Source: Volutella citrinella
Taxonomy: Eukaryota; Ascomycota; Sordariomycetes; Hypocreales; Nectriaceae
NCBI GenBank assembly: GCA_034401135.1
Contig: JAWZSP010000004.1
Span: 2,356,001 to 2,420,000, forward strand
DNA length: 64,000 bases
Direction of reading: 5' to 3'
In this document: piece after piece, positions 1 to 10,346 of the stretch
Layout: each line of letters opens with the position of its first letter
Numbering within the stretch: position 1 is the first letter of the stretch
Notes under the pieces: model-generated
Database searches by the model: none
The model's input: the letters and a program-made list of their open reading frames with translations, nothing else
What the model was told of the DNA's origin: nothing
Translations under genes and position numbers: made by a program

Positions 1-476
1 GTACGCGTCCAGTGGTCTCGCGCGTTGGTCCCCCGCGATTGGGAGATTTTGGGAGGGAAAATGGTGGAAAAATTGGTCAAAAAAAGAATGAAGCACCTAG
101 GCAAAGCCGATTGAGAAAAGAGTGCATCCTTTAACCACCGGACAGGCACATACCCGGCGCTGCTACGGATATGAGGTATTGTTTTTGTCACCCCAAACGA
201 TGAGAGGTGAGTCTAGTCCAAAAAAGGAAACAATAGACTCCAGGATTGTGGAGTTTCATACTGTACAGAAAAGTAGCATAACTGGGCTGTGGCACATGTG
301 CGTCTGTATTGTGAGTGGCTGTTGCCCTGTGGCTTGCCCATCGAGAAGTGGCCCAAGCTCCTTCCCTACCCAGCCCGTCTCTCGCTAAAGCTCCTAGCGT
401 GGCGGCAGGAGCCCGGGTGTTTACCCTGGCAACAGCCCATGACGATAGTAAACAAGCCAGCCCGACGAGGAATGTA
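1..476. other. Upstream region of the kinesin gene
   Basis: No supported gene. It is presumably promoter and 5' leader of the kinesin gene that starts near 477. Short open frames here have no recognisable domain. I saw no clear TATA box. Confidence 0.4.
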
Positions 477-2385
477 ATGTGGCACATCCTCCGCAAACGA
501 CTCCACGATAGCATCAACGACATCAACGAGGCGCTACTGACAATGGCTCTCGATTCACGACTGATGCCACCTATCGCCGACCCTCGCACCGTGCGATCCT
601 CGGCCTCAACACCCTCTCTGCGCTCCCGCGATGGGACTGTACCCATGCACGCTAGAATGGATGCTGGCGGCAACGTCAAGGTCGTTGTGCGCGTCCGAGC
701 CTTTCTGAAGAGAGGTGAGTGTGCCATTTGACCTGGCTACTTTGTGTGTTCCACTTGTCGGGCGACTCTGACTGACTGATTATGCTACTGCGACAGAGCT
801 CGCGCGCCAGGCCGAATGTTTGATCGAGATGGACCCCATTACCCAGCTCACCACTCTCTTCCCACCACCAGACGACCAGGATGCTACAGCAGCTAAGATG
901 AAGACCAAGAAGGTCGTCGAGGAAAAGCAGTTCACTTTCGACAACTCCTTCTGGAGCCACAACACCGCCGACAAGCACTACGCCCACCAGGAGGATGTCT
1001 ACAATAGCTTGGGCGAGGAGTTCCTCGACCACAACTTCGAAGGCTACCATACCTGCATCTTCGCCTACGGCCAGACGGGATCCGGCAAGAGCTACACCAT
1101 GATGGGCACCCCCGACCAACCGGGTCTGATTCCCCGCACCTGTGAGGATCTGTTTGAGCGCATCGATGCCGCCCAGAACGAGAACGCCAATATTGCCTAC
1201 AACGTTCGCGTGTCCTACTTCGAGGTCTACAACGAGCATGTCCGTGACCTTCTTACTCCGGCCAACCCTAACAAGCCGCCCAACTATCTCAAAATCCGCG
1301 AATCTCCCACCGAAGGACCCTACGTCAAGGACCTGACCGAAGTGCCTGTCCGCAACATCAACGAGATTCTTCGCTTTATGAAAGTTGGTGATGCGTCTCG
1401 CACGGTTGCAAGCACCAAGATGAACGACACTAGTAGCCGAAGTCATGCTGTCTTCACCATCATGCTCAAGCAAATCCACCACGACATGGAGACTGACGAG
1501 ACTACTGAGCGGAGCTCGCGAATTCGGCTGGTTGATTTGGCAGGTAGCGAGCGAGCCAAGGCCACCGAGGCGACGGGCGCTCGTCTCCGTGAGGGCAGCA
1601 ACATCAACAAGTCGCTCACGACTCTTGGCCGAGTTATTGCTGCCCTCGCCGATCCCAAACAGACCAGGCCCGGCAAACGAAAGGAGGTTGTACCTTACCG
1701 AGACTCGATTCTGACATGGCTGTTGAAGGATTCTCTTGGCGGAAACAGCAAGACGGCCATGATTGCATGCATTGCGCCATCCGACTACGACGAGACACTT
1801 TCGACGCTCCGCTACGCAGACCAGGCCAAACGCATCCGCACCCGGGCCGTCGTCAACCAGGATCACATATCCACCGCCGAAAGAGATGCCCAAATCGCTG
1901 CCATGGCTGAGGAGATTCGGGTCCTCCAGCTCTCCGTTTCGGATTCCCAGCAGAGGGAGAAGAACGCCAAGGAGGCCGAGGAGCAGTTGGAAGTGTATCA
2001 AACCCGTGTGGCTACCATGCAGCGCATGATGGAGGAGCGCAGCATGGTGGCCGAGAGCAAGATCAAGAAGCTCCAGACAGAAAACGAAGCTCTCAAGCTA
2101 CACCTGAAGCTCGCCATCGAGAGTTTGAAGAACCCAATCCCAGTTGTGCCCGTCAAGCCCGATGTGCAACCAGGCGAGGAAGACAAGGAGAACGCCTCGG
2201 AATATGCAAGCGACGACGACTACGAGTCCGACAGTACGGCGTACAGCGAGGACGACCTGCAAGAGGAGATGCATCGATACCTGCAAGACATGGGCAACCT
2301 AAGGAAGCTCATTGGCGGCGACGTGTTTAGATTCAAAGAGGGAGGGAATGCCAGGATGCCTCTGGGGGCAAGGGAGAATGTCTGA
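477..2385 (+). CDS. Kinesin-3 family motor, truncated type (NcKin3/UncB-like)
   Basis: Microtubule motor; ATP hydrolysis drives organelle transport in hyphae. Exons are 477-714 and 797-2385, joined over an 82-bp GTGAGT/CAG intron, giving about 608 aa. The motor domain starts near residue 68 (VKVVVRVRAF). The P-loop GQTGSGKS is at about 171-178, switch I NDTSSRSH at about 289-296 and switch II DLAGSER at about 325-331. A coiled coil follows at about 430-530, then an acidic tail. The protein ends without the FHA, central and PH domains of full-length Unc104/KIF1 motors. This matches the short kinesin-3 class known in Neurospora (NcKin3) and Aspergillus (UncB). The start is uncertain: ATG 477 is in frame, and ATG 543, 22 codons later, is equally plausible. 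The family call is firm; the cargo is not visible. Confidence 0.93.
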
Positions 2386-4390
2386 GCTCGCCCCTTCATT
2401 GATTGAAGGAAACATCTGAGTTTGAAAGGAATTGCATGATTGGGAGCACGGAGTATGGGATGCTGGTTTAATGATGACGTCAAAGGATAGCCTCTTGTAT
2501 GTATGCATGCTGGATAGCATTTTTAACACATATCGTATTAGCTCTGCAACTAAATTGATTGAGTCTCAATCACGGCTTTTGGGCAATTCACAGTGGATAG
2601 CGTAGAGTCGGGATGAAGATGCCAGCTCCTCGTAAAAGAAATATACGGCCAGGGTTCCTACATATGAGTCCTGAGTTAGTATCCCCGTAATCTCTCCTCC
2701 AATGGCATGCCCTGCCCGGAGTGCCCGTCTACGGCCTCCGAGTTGAATGGCACCTCACCACCAAAGGGTATTTTCTACGCCAGTGAGGCGAATAACAGAG
2801 CGGAAATTGATGTGACCCAAGACCAAGGAAATAGACTACGGCCAGATCGGATTCGATATTCCCCACGAATCAGGAGCTGTCGTTGTGGGTCTTTTCGTAT
2901 TCTTCCATGGACGCCATTCCCGGGTTGAGCGTCTTAGGATCGCAAGGGGAATTGGCAACGTCGAGCTATTACTGATAGAAGGAGAAATAAAAGGCCGGGG
3001 TGAGCTGAACAATGAGAGCCACCTGCAATTATAAGGTCTATATCAGCGCGTGGTGTGGGTCTGGGAAATACCCTCCGAGTTCAGAGCGGCGAAAGATGGA
3101 ACACTAATAAGTGTCAGCAACCACGCCTTGATTAGAATATCGGACGAACCACTCCAAAACCATTTGTCGACTTGTCTGGGCTGTTTCTGGAAGACAATGT
3201 CTCTCGACAAATCAGAAGGCCGTACAGTAGCTTTCATGTGAGTAGACTCTGGGGACCAGATCGAAATTCCAGGGCGGCCTAGGCCAAGTGGATAGGCGAA
3301 ATGAAAGCTAGCTTGGCCCCAACTCCGTCTCAGGTCGTCCGGAGACCGGGCTATCAGCCGGAGGAGCCGCCTTCTCGGTCGCCAGTTGAGGCGTTCCCTA
3401 TATTAATATCCTGGCCTCTAAACTGGCTGGCTTGTATGACAGCCTGGTTCTTGCTCTTGGCTCAAGTATCGTCGTCACGCCATCCGTCACTTCGATGGGG
3501 AGCAGCGTGGCTGGCGAGGTCTGGCTCTGAAAGCCGATATACCAGCACAAGTCAGCAAGCAATGGCAATGTTATCCATAGATGCCCTTTTGCAACGGTCT
3601 TTTTATTCTCATTTGGCCGGAATGCCAGCTTCCTCAGGCCAAATCCCTGTCGTCGTCTTTCGATTTTGTGGATGCCGTGGACAGGGCCATGCCTGCGGTG
3701 CTCACACTACTGTCGCTCACTTGTGCATTCGTCACCGCCAAATGAACGGGACATGCATCCCCCCCTGGCCGAATCTGGGGGCGATGTGAGCTGATCCGAG
3801 CGATAGTACTGGCCAACCAAAGTTGCAGGCCTCGCAACAGACCCAAATGCCGGGCTGCTGTCTGGGACGATGATGCGGTGCCTCTCCGGGACACTGTCTC
3901 AACGGCTTTATCCCGACAATCTCTTGGGTGGGTGAATGTTGCGAGCCTTGTTGCCGTACGGGCTTCTGTTGCTGTGCGTGCCACAAGAGCTCATGATTGC
4001 TGACGGAGTAATTATTGTCGATGGATGGAAGCTCGGAATTCTGGAAAGAGGCCCCTGCTGCCTCGTGTCTCAGACCTTGGTGCCTCAGACCTTCCCCGGC
4101 GCCTCAGTGGGCTAAACCGTCGGGCTAGTGGGGCGGGGCCCCTCCCTTAGTGCCTGACAGGCTGACCCCTCCATAGCTCTAGGGCGCTCCCGTCCACTAC
4201 ATCCAGTGGGCGCCTGGGCCCTGGGGCGACAACACCAGCCACTCTGGCCCCACCACTCCTGATTGCTGTCCTCCATCCTCCTCCGGCAAGCAACGGACTG
4301 GCGTCTTGACAACTCGCTCCTCTATCCACTCATTACCAGTCAACGATCCTCCGGTCCCTTCAGATCGCTTCCTTCTCTTCGTCGCCCGCC
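2386..4390. other. Intergenic region, kinesin to eIF4E
   Basis: About 2 kb with only short incoherent open frames. A perfect CRE-type octamer TGACGTCA lies at 2475-2482, 90 bp after the kinesin stop. ACGGAGTA words occur at about 2448 and 4003. The last few hundred bases are presumably promoter and leader of the cap-binding protein gene. Confidence 0.4.
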
Positions 4391-5342
4391 ATGTCTGCTC
4401 GTCCCCCGCTCTTCACCCGAGGCCTGTCTGGCCTGGGCCAGTCGTCCGATGTCAACTCCCCGGCCGAGGAGCGTGACGATGCCAAGAGGAACTTCCTCAA
4501 GACCATGAGGGCGCTTCCCACGCAGCACTACTGGAACGTCTTCTTTGATCGCCAGGCCAAGGAGCAGCGCCCCCAGAGCAGCAGCAGCGGCGGTGCTGCC
4601 ACCCCAAGCGGCGATGGCGAGGACGAGTATCATGCCCACCTGGAGCAGCTCGGCGGCCAGATTGAGTCCGTCCAGGACTTCTGGCGATACAACAACAACA
4701 CCCCGGTTGACCAGATCAAGATGCGCGAGTCAATCTACCTGTTCAAGGCTGGCTTCCGCCCAGTCTGGGAGGACCGCCGCAACATTCTCGGTGGAAGCTG
4801 GACCTTCCGAGTTCCCAAGAGCGTGGGCCCGGACTTCTGGACCCGTGTTCAGCTCCTGGCCATCGGAGAGCAGTTGCAGGAAGCTCTAGATGAGTGTAAG
4901 AGCAGAGCCCTTTCTTCTACGTGACGCAGGCCTGGCATGGACCCCCGCCGAGGACAAAGACTGACATTCCATGACATATTCAGCCGACCAACTCTGTGGC
5001 GTTGGCCTCTCCGTCCGTTTCAATTCCCACCTCATCACCATCTGGCACCGAGATGCCTCCAAGAAGAAGTCGATTGACGGCATGCTCGCTTGCATTCTCG
5101 AGAACCTCACCGAAGAGATGCGACCCCGCCCCGATTCCTATTTCTACAAGAAGCACTCGGACCACGCTGGCTTCAAGGCGCCGCCAGAGCTGCAGGCTGT
5201 TCTCGACTCCCGGGCGCGCACCGAGGAGCAGGCCGAAGGGGCAGCTGCGACGCCATCCAGTTCGGTCCCGAATTCCGCGGCTGGTAGCGGCCCCAGCACT
5301 TCGGAGGGACACCCGGAGCTGACTGTGCAATCCCCATCGTAA
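4391..5342 (+). CDS. eIF4E-family cap-binding protein, class II (4EHP-like)
   Basis: Binds the m7G cap of mRNA. Exons are 4391-4895 and 4984-5342 (intron GTAAGA...CAG, 88 bp), giving 287 aa. The eIF4E fold runs from about residue 43 to 240: HYWNVFFDR, VQDFW (W98, the eIF4G/4E-BP-facing Trp), then VWEDRRN (W126 and E127, which stack on and bind the cap), and CGVGLSVRF after the intron. At the position of the first cap-stacking Trp of canonical eIF4E there is a Tyr (Y80, in GEDEYHAHL), as in metazoan 4EHP/eIF4E2. This suggests a class II protein acting in repression or specialised translation and not general initiation. The N-terminus (1-40) and C-terminus (about 250-287, Ser/Ala-rich) are low complexity. 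The stop is followed by an AT-rich 3' region. The family is certain; the class assignment is inferred from that residue. Confidence 0.93.
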
Positions 5343-6153
5343 AGAGTTTACGATATCATGACATGTGCGGTTCGAGGCCCTTCCCCTTATTATTATTAGT
5401 ATTTTTGGTTATCGTCTCATTTCGTATGTGAGGAAGGACTTTGCGTTGGGATATAGCATAGCGCCTTTGGGTCCCTGGTGGGCAGGGGGGGCAATTTGCA
5501 TCTCATTCATGGCGTTTCAGATTGGGCGGGAATCAGATATTGTTGGATTCATTGCATGTCTCCGTAATTACACGCCCTATAGGCAGTCAAAGAGATTCCC
5601 CAACGGCACAAACTTTTCAACTTGGGGACAAGTAGCCGTGCAATAACGGCTCCGTCCACACAGCCTCGTGCTCTCTCGTCGTTCATCCCTTTCCTCGCTG
5701 GCGTGATGACCCTGAGGCCGAAGACGCGATGAGTTTGAAGTCAAACCCGGTTACGACGTGGACATTGGCCGTGGACATTGGCCGGGATTGCCTTGGCGTC
5801 AGGTGCACAAAGAACCGCTCACTGGGGGCACTATAATCGTAAATCCTACAGCAGATTAGTTAACTACATGGGTGTGTTACAGGCGTTAGGAAGCGAGCAC
5901 CTACCTTGCGATCCTGCAATCGTTGGTGACGCCACGGGCTAGGAATCCGACCAGTCTGGCGGGATAGCAGCTCCCTGTCTGACGGGATGGCAGGGAGCTG
6001 GGTCTGTTTGCCATCGATGTCTTGGATGTTGCAAGGAAGCTTCTGGGGATGAGGCTCGCTGGAGCGCTTTTATCAGATGGAGTCGCCCTCGATTCTTCCA
6101 GCGCGATCAAGCGCATTGGGAGAGGAATAAAGCCAGGCAGAATGGCAGCTCTC
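5343..6153. other. Convergent intergenic region, eIF4E to EF-hand gene
   Basis: Shared 3' space of two convergent genes. It contains a near-tandem GTGGACATTGGCC repeat at about 5757-5783 and a perfect 10-bp inverted repeat at 5968-6000. No gene is supported. Confidence 0.4.
5968..6000. repeat. 10-bp inverted repeat, 13-nt loop
   Basis: CAGCTCCCTG at 5968-5977 and CAGGGAGCTG at 5991-6000 are exact reverse complements separated by 13 nt. The dyad lies about 150-190 nt beyond the stop of the minus-strand EF-hand gene, so it could form a hairpin in its 3' UTR. Confidence 0.5.
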
Positions 6154-6886
6154 TCATCTCCAGACGCCTGCACTCTTCATAACCCCATCAAACTCCTCAA
6201 CGCCGACGCCCCTCGCGACGCCCGCACCGCCGTTGGCCTCGAGGATCATGTCCTTGAGGAGGTCCTCGTCAACGTCCTCCTTGAGCACCGCCGCCACGCG
6301 ACGCAGGTGTGCCAGCGTGATGGGTCCATCTTGGCCGTTTGTGAAGAGCCGAAAGGCCTCGTCTAGCTCCGCCCGATGCGCGTCCGAGTCATGCTCACGC
6401 GTATGGAACTTGAGCGCGCAGATGGCGAAGAAGGGCTCAAACGTCGCGTAGCCGTCCGACTCCGGGTCGAGGATGGAGAGGAACTCCTTGAGTTCAGCGG
6501 GCGAGGAAGGTGGTACTCCAAGGGCCCTGTATGTCGCGGCAATCGCGTCAGCAAGTGCTCCCGGGGCGGATCTTCTCCGTGAACCCGAAATAGAGGGAAG
6601 TCGAGGCGATGGTGCTTACACGAGGGCAGACTTGACGTCGCCGATGGGGACCACGCCCAGCTTCTCTCCGTCCATGGGCTCCGCGAATAGGCTGAACGCC
6701 TCTCTTATCTCCCCCTCCTCCTGTGCCGTGACGTTATGCTCCTTTGCGAGCTTCGACTGTCGCGTCTTTGGGCCGGCCCCGGCGGCGGTCGTCCTTCGTT
6801 TCGGCGGCTAGAGGAGCAGTGGCATCAGCGGCAGTCCCGTGGGAGAGGTTGTAAGGAGAGAGACAAGAGGCCATCCTGCTTACCAT
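6154..6886 (-). CDS. EF-hand (calmodulin/centrin superfamily) protein with degenerate loops
   Basis: Three coding exons on the minus strand: 6884-6886 (the ATG alone), 6620-6807 and 6154-6526, giving 187 aa. The introns are 76 bp (GTAAGC...TAG) and 93 bp (GTAAGC...CAG), and the frames close exactly. The product opens MPPKRRTTAAGAG, followed by four EF-hand-like units. The first has a loop altered around FAEPMDGEKLG. The second, LDPESDGYATFEP, keeps D/E/D at loop positions 1, 3 and 5 but has Pro at position 12. The third is TNGQDGPITL. Few canonical calcium ligands remain, so it may bind a partner helix more than calcium, as some centrin-like and light-chain-like proteins do. No clear orthologue is recognised. 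The first intron directly follows the start codon, a pattern found in fungal genes. Confidence 0.78.
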
Positions 6887-7641
6887 TTCAGCGAGTTATA
6901 TGGAATGTCTCGAGTTGGCCAACGACAGTTTGGCGACGACTAGGGAGCGGTTGACATGACCGTGAAATCCAACGATCATGAACGATGAGCCAGTGGAACG
7001 CACGGTGCACATAAAGGTGCACGGCACTATACGCACTGTATGGGCCTCCTAGCGCCAGCCTCTTAAGAAATTTCCGCATCTCATTCTTGATTCCAGTTCT
7101 TGCGCTTTTCTGCATCCTTTGTCCTCGACAACACACCAATCCTGGCCATCCGAGCTTCCGCACGGAACAATCTGCCCGTGATGCGCCTGTAGGTTTGTAT
7201 TCTCATCTACCACATTTCTGACACCCGTGACGTTCGACGAACCGTGACCTATGTATTCACAATCGCTTCTAAAAATGCTAGAGCTTGCCGCCTCAAACGT
7301 ATCATAGCGAGCAAGTGTGGACAGTGAAGCAAGATGGAAATAAAGTTGAGTCAACCAAGACTTGATTCCATGGCCTGCAAGCGACACCTGCGTTCATCGT
7401 TGGTGCCTCGCGGTTCATGGAGACATGCCAATACGGATGCCATTTATTGTTCCATTCATATCCGTAGCTTGACATTATCCGCGTTACCGCACACCGTATC
7501 CAAAGAGCCTCCAGCTTGTGACAAACAAAGCACCATTGTAAACCCACATATCCCCATCTACAATTTGGGCTCTGGAGGCCTAATGGTCTGTCAGGGCAGC
7601 TCAAGCGGCCTAAGGCTTCCAGATACTAACCAAAACTGTAC
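6887..7641. other. Intergenic region between EF-hand and glyoxalase II genes
   Basis: Both flanking genes are on the minus strand, so this holds the EF-hand promoter and the glyoxalase II 3' UTR. No coherent open frame is seen. Confidence 0.4.
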
Positions 7642-9057
7642 TCACTTGAAGTTGTTCTTCAGTTGTCGCAGCTTGGCCATGACTGCGACGGGCTCAGTCT
7701 CGCCAGTAGCCTTTTGAATCTCAGGATCCTGCGCACAAGGTCAGTTTCAGAAGTCAACAAGGGTGCGAGAAATTCATGTACATCAACCCTCATGAAGACA
7801 TTGTGAAGCTATGATGGTCGGTCAGTTGTCAATCATCTTCAGTCCCGCAGCCTGTTGACTTGCCTTCTCCTCGCCCATGGTAAATTTACCAGTAGTTACT
7901 TTGTTGCTGTTTGCGAACGAGTGTAGCTTTTGAACAGGCTCGCTTTGCGACACCGAAACAGCAAACTGAACATTGGACTTTGTGTACTCGTGGCCAGGCT
8001 GGGATGCATTAGTGTTTTACCCGCCACGGGCTATCTCTCTTCATTCGAGCGCTCACATAAATAACAGTGTCGTCGGGAAGTGCGGCGAGTCGATTGTTCA
8101 AGGCCTCATGCATCTCGTCGGCTGAGCCCTCAAAGAACCGCCCACATCCTAGTAACACTGAGCATTCATCCGGCGGAGCGAAAATCGATGCGGCAGGCAC
8201 AGTACATACCTCCAATAAAGAGAGTGTCGCCAGTGAAGACGGCTTTCTGGTCTCCATCCTCCATGTAGTAGCAGATGCTGTCTTGCGTGTGGCACGGAGT
8301 GTAGACACCCTTGACCAAGATGTTGCCGAGCTTGAAGGTCTCGAGGTGCTTGGGGGTCTTGGTCACTGACTCGCAGTCCTTGCCACCAATAATGTCAAGC
8401 TGAGGGGTTCCCAAGTCTTCCCTCTGTTCAACTTTAGCCCAAGATTCAGCTTCGAGACATAATTAACACCACCTACAAGCTTCGTATTTCCACCAGCGTG
8501 GTCCCAGTGGCTAGCACAGTAAGTAAGCCAGCCATCCACGCAGCAGCGAGATGGACTTACTGGTGAGTGTTGATGATGGCCTTCAGGTTGATCTTCCCTT
8601 CCCGAATGGCATCTTTCAATACTGGGGAAACCCTTCGCCAGATACAGTTAGATACGAATAGGTCAAGGGCACATGAGGCTGCACGAATCTTACTCGGGAG
8701 GGTTTGCGGGGTCAATGATGGCAGCATCTTTGGTCTTTTCGTCAATCACCAGGTATGCATAATTGTTACCACTCCCCTCCCCTAGGCAGAAGATTTAGCA
8801 AGTTTCCCAGTCCACTTCCTTTGGCAGCAAGGTGTGGGAGCTCGGACATACACATTGGGATCGACTGGATGTGCATCGCGCGCGTTGCCTTTGCCTAGAT
8901 CATCAAAAGCGAGTGAGGTTCCAAGCCCAGAACCTGACGTCGCTTTGGGACTAACCGCTGCAAAGAGGGTTCCCAGGTTACTATGGCGAAGTGTTTGGCG
9001 GGTTATTGCGAGTCTATACATGGATGCCGAATGAAACGTGGGGATTTGTAATGCCAT
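7642..9057 (-). CDS. glo2: Hydroxyacylglutathione hydrolase (glyoxalase II)
   Basis: Hydrolyses S-D-lactoylglutathione to D-lactate and glutathione, the second step of methylglyoxal detoxification. Ten exons (minus): 8956-9057, 8852-8894, 8694-8781, 8561-8632, 8477-8510, 8210-8423, 8057-8148, 7864-7998, 7782-7808, 7642-7728, giving 297 aa with all phases consistent. It is a metallo-beta-lactamase fold: THHHWDH metal motif at 100-106 split by an intron, [37 protein letters not shown], and a C-terminal GETEPVAVM motif. Exon 1 (34 aa, basic and hydroxylated) looks like a mitochondrial presequence. Met41 opens MHIQSIPMW, a typical cytosolic start, so dual targeting is possible. Intron 8 (7809-7863) uses a GC donor (GCAAGT). 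LAS1 lies 234 bp upstream on the same strand. Confidence 0.93.
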
Positions 9058-9291
9058 GAGCTGGGTCGGGCCATTGGTGACGTTGAGCTATGGATGGAGC
9101 TTGTTGGCACGTGATCGAGCTCCCAGTGGGCGCGACGTCCACAATTGCATCATCGAGACAGACAACTGCCGATAGTTGATACACGAAGCAGGTAACGAAC
9201 AAGGCCTGGATCATTGGCGCGCAATTAATATAGAACACAAAGGGGTATCATTCGCTAAACCAAAGCCAGAGGCTATTTGCGCCCAATCGCT

Positions 9292-10346
9292 TCAGATCGC
9301 TCCGATGGGTTTCGCCTTCCAGGTCCCCTGAAACTCGGACCATCCGAAATCCTCCTCAGCATTTGCAAGCAAAGGCGCTTTTGCTGTCTCTTCTCCAGTC
9401 GAGTCTGGGTGACCGGCATCCATCATGTCAGAATCGCCGACTTCCTGGGCCTCCGCCCTCCGATCTGATCCCCTGTCTCGGACATGCTCTAGTAATTGTG
9501 CGCTTTTGAGGTAGACCTGATTGCCAGGCATATTTCGTCGCACATCAGCAATAGCTTCCTCGAGCCGCTCTGCCGGCCACTGGGACATGAGCCGTATCAG
9601 ATTTTGCCCTTCGGGCTCGTCCTGCTCTCGCAAGTACCGCAACACGGCGTCCTTGCAAGGGTCCTTTGAAACGTCTTCGAGTTGCTTCCAGTAGTAATTC
9701 CAGATCCACGATAGGGCCTTCTTAGCAGCCGACCGCAGTTTGGCAAGAGATGGAAGTTGCTCGTGTGTAGATTGATGCCTCAATTCGACAAATGTCGCTG
9801 GAAGACCAATCGTCTTGGCGATGGAGTACATGCTCTGCTTTCGCTGCTTGTCTTGGTGGCCGTCCAACAGGCCCGTCACGAATCTGGAAGCAGTTAGCAA
9901 CACGAAACGCCATGTGCCCCATTTTGAGTGAAACTGAGGGCAGGCACTTGCCGGCTAAAGGCTGCCGAGTAGGCAGCTCTGATTGCATACGCCGAAGAGG
10001 CCGCATTCGCAGATGAAGCCGTGGCTTCGTCACTCAACATTGCCGCCACGAGCAGTGCTGTAGACTCCACCATGTGAGGGCAGTGACCTCGCTGCATCCA
10101 CATAGATACCCGTGCTACTGCCAAGTGCTGCTTCTGACGGGTTGCATTCTCTACGCCTTCACTGTCCGGGTTTCCGCTTCCGCTTCCAGGTAAGATGCCA
10201 GCAGTGTGCAACTGCGTCAAGTGCTCAGTGCCCGCCTCGGAGTCGCTCGTCGAGTTGGTAATGTCGATGAAGGGGGCGTAGAGTTGTCGGCGGACCAGAA
10301 GAAGCTCGTGGCGATCGCGCCACGGCGTGAAGACATATTGAACCAT
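9292..10346 (-). CDS. LAS1: LAS1-like pre-rRNA processing endonuclease subunit
   Basis: Las1 with Grc3/Nol9 cuts pre-rRNA within ITS2 during 60S ribosome maturation in the nucleolus. Exons (minus) are 9952-10346 and 9292-9883, giving 328 aa. The N-terminus ([15 protein letters not shown], then LLVRRQLY) and the exon junction ([11 protein letters not shown]) are Las1 signatures. The HEPN nuclease motif R-x4-H is RHQSTH (R167 to H172), preceded by ATFVEL. A helical region near 180-215 ([12 protein letters not shown]) is also conserved. The protein is shorter than yeast Las1 (about 500 aa), so the long C-terminal extension is reduced or further exons are missed. The single 68-bp intron (9884-9951) has a GC donor, GCAAGT; reading it this way restores the conserved SRFV junction, and no GT alternative does. 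Confidence 0.9.

Noticed and set aside
676..2001. 441-codon open frame on the minus strand
   Set aside because: It is antisense to the kinesin motor domain, whose motifs are unmistakable; the minus frame is a codon-bias shadow.
3301..3789. 162-codon plus-strand frame
   Set aside because: No recognisable motif, Cys/Trp-rich chance composition and a comparable antisense frame.
5365..5646. 93-codon hydrophobic frame after eIF4E
   Set aside because: It begins at GTG, not ATG, is immediately downstream of the eIF4E stop and probably reads its AT-rich 3' UTR.
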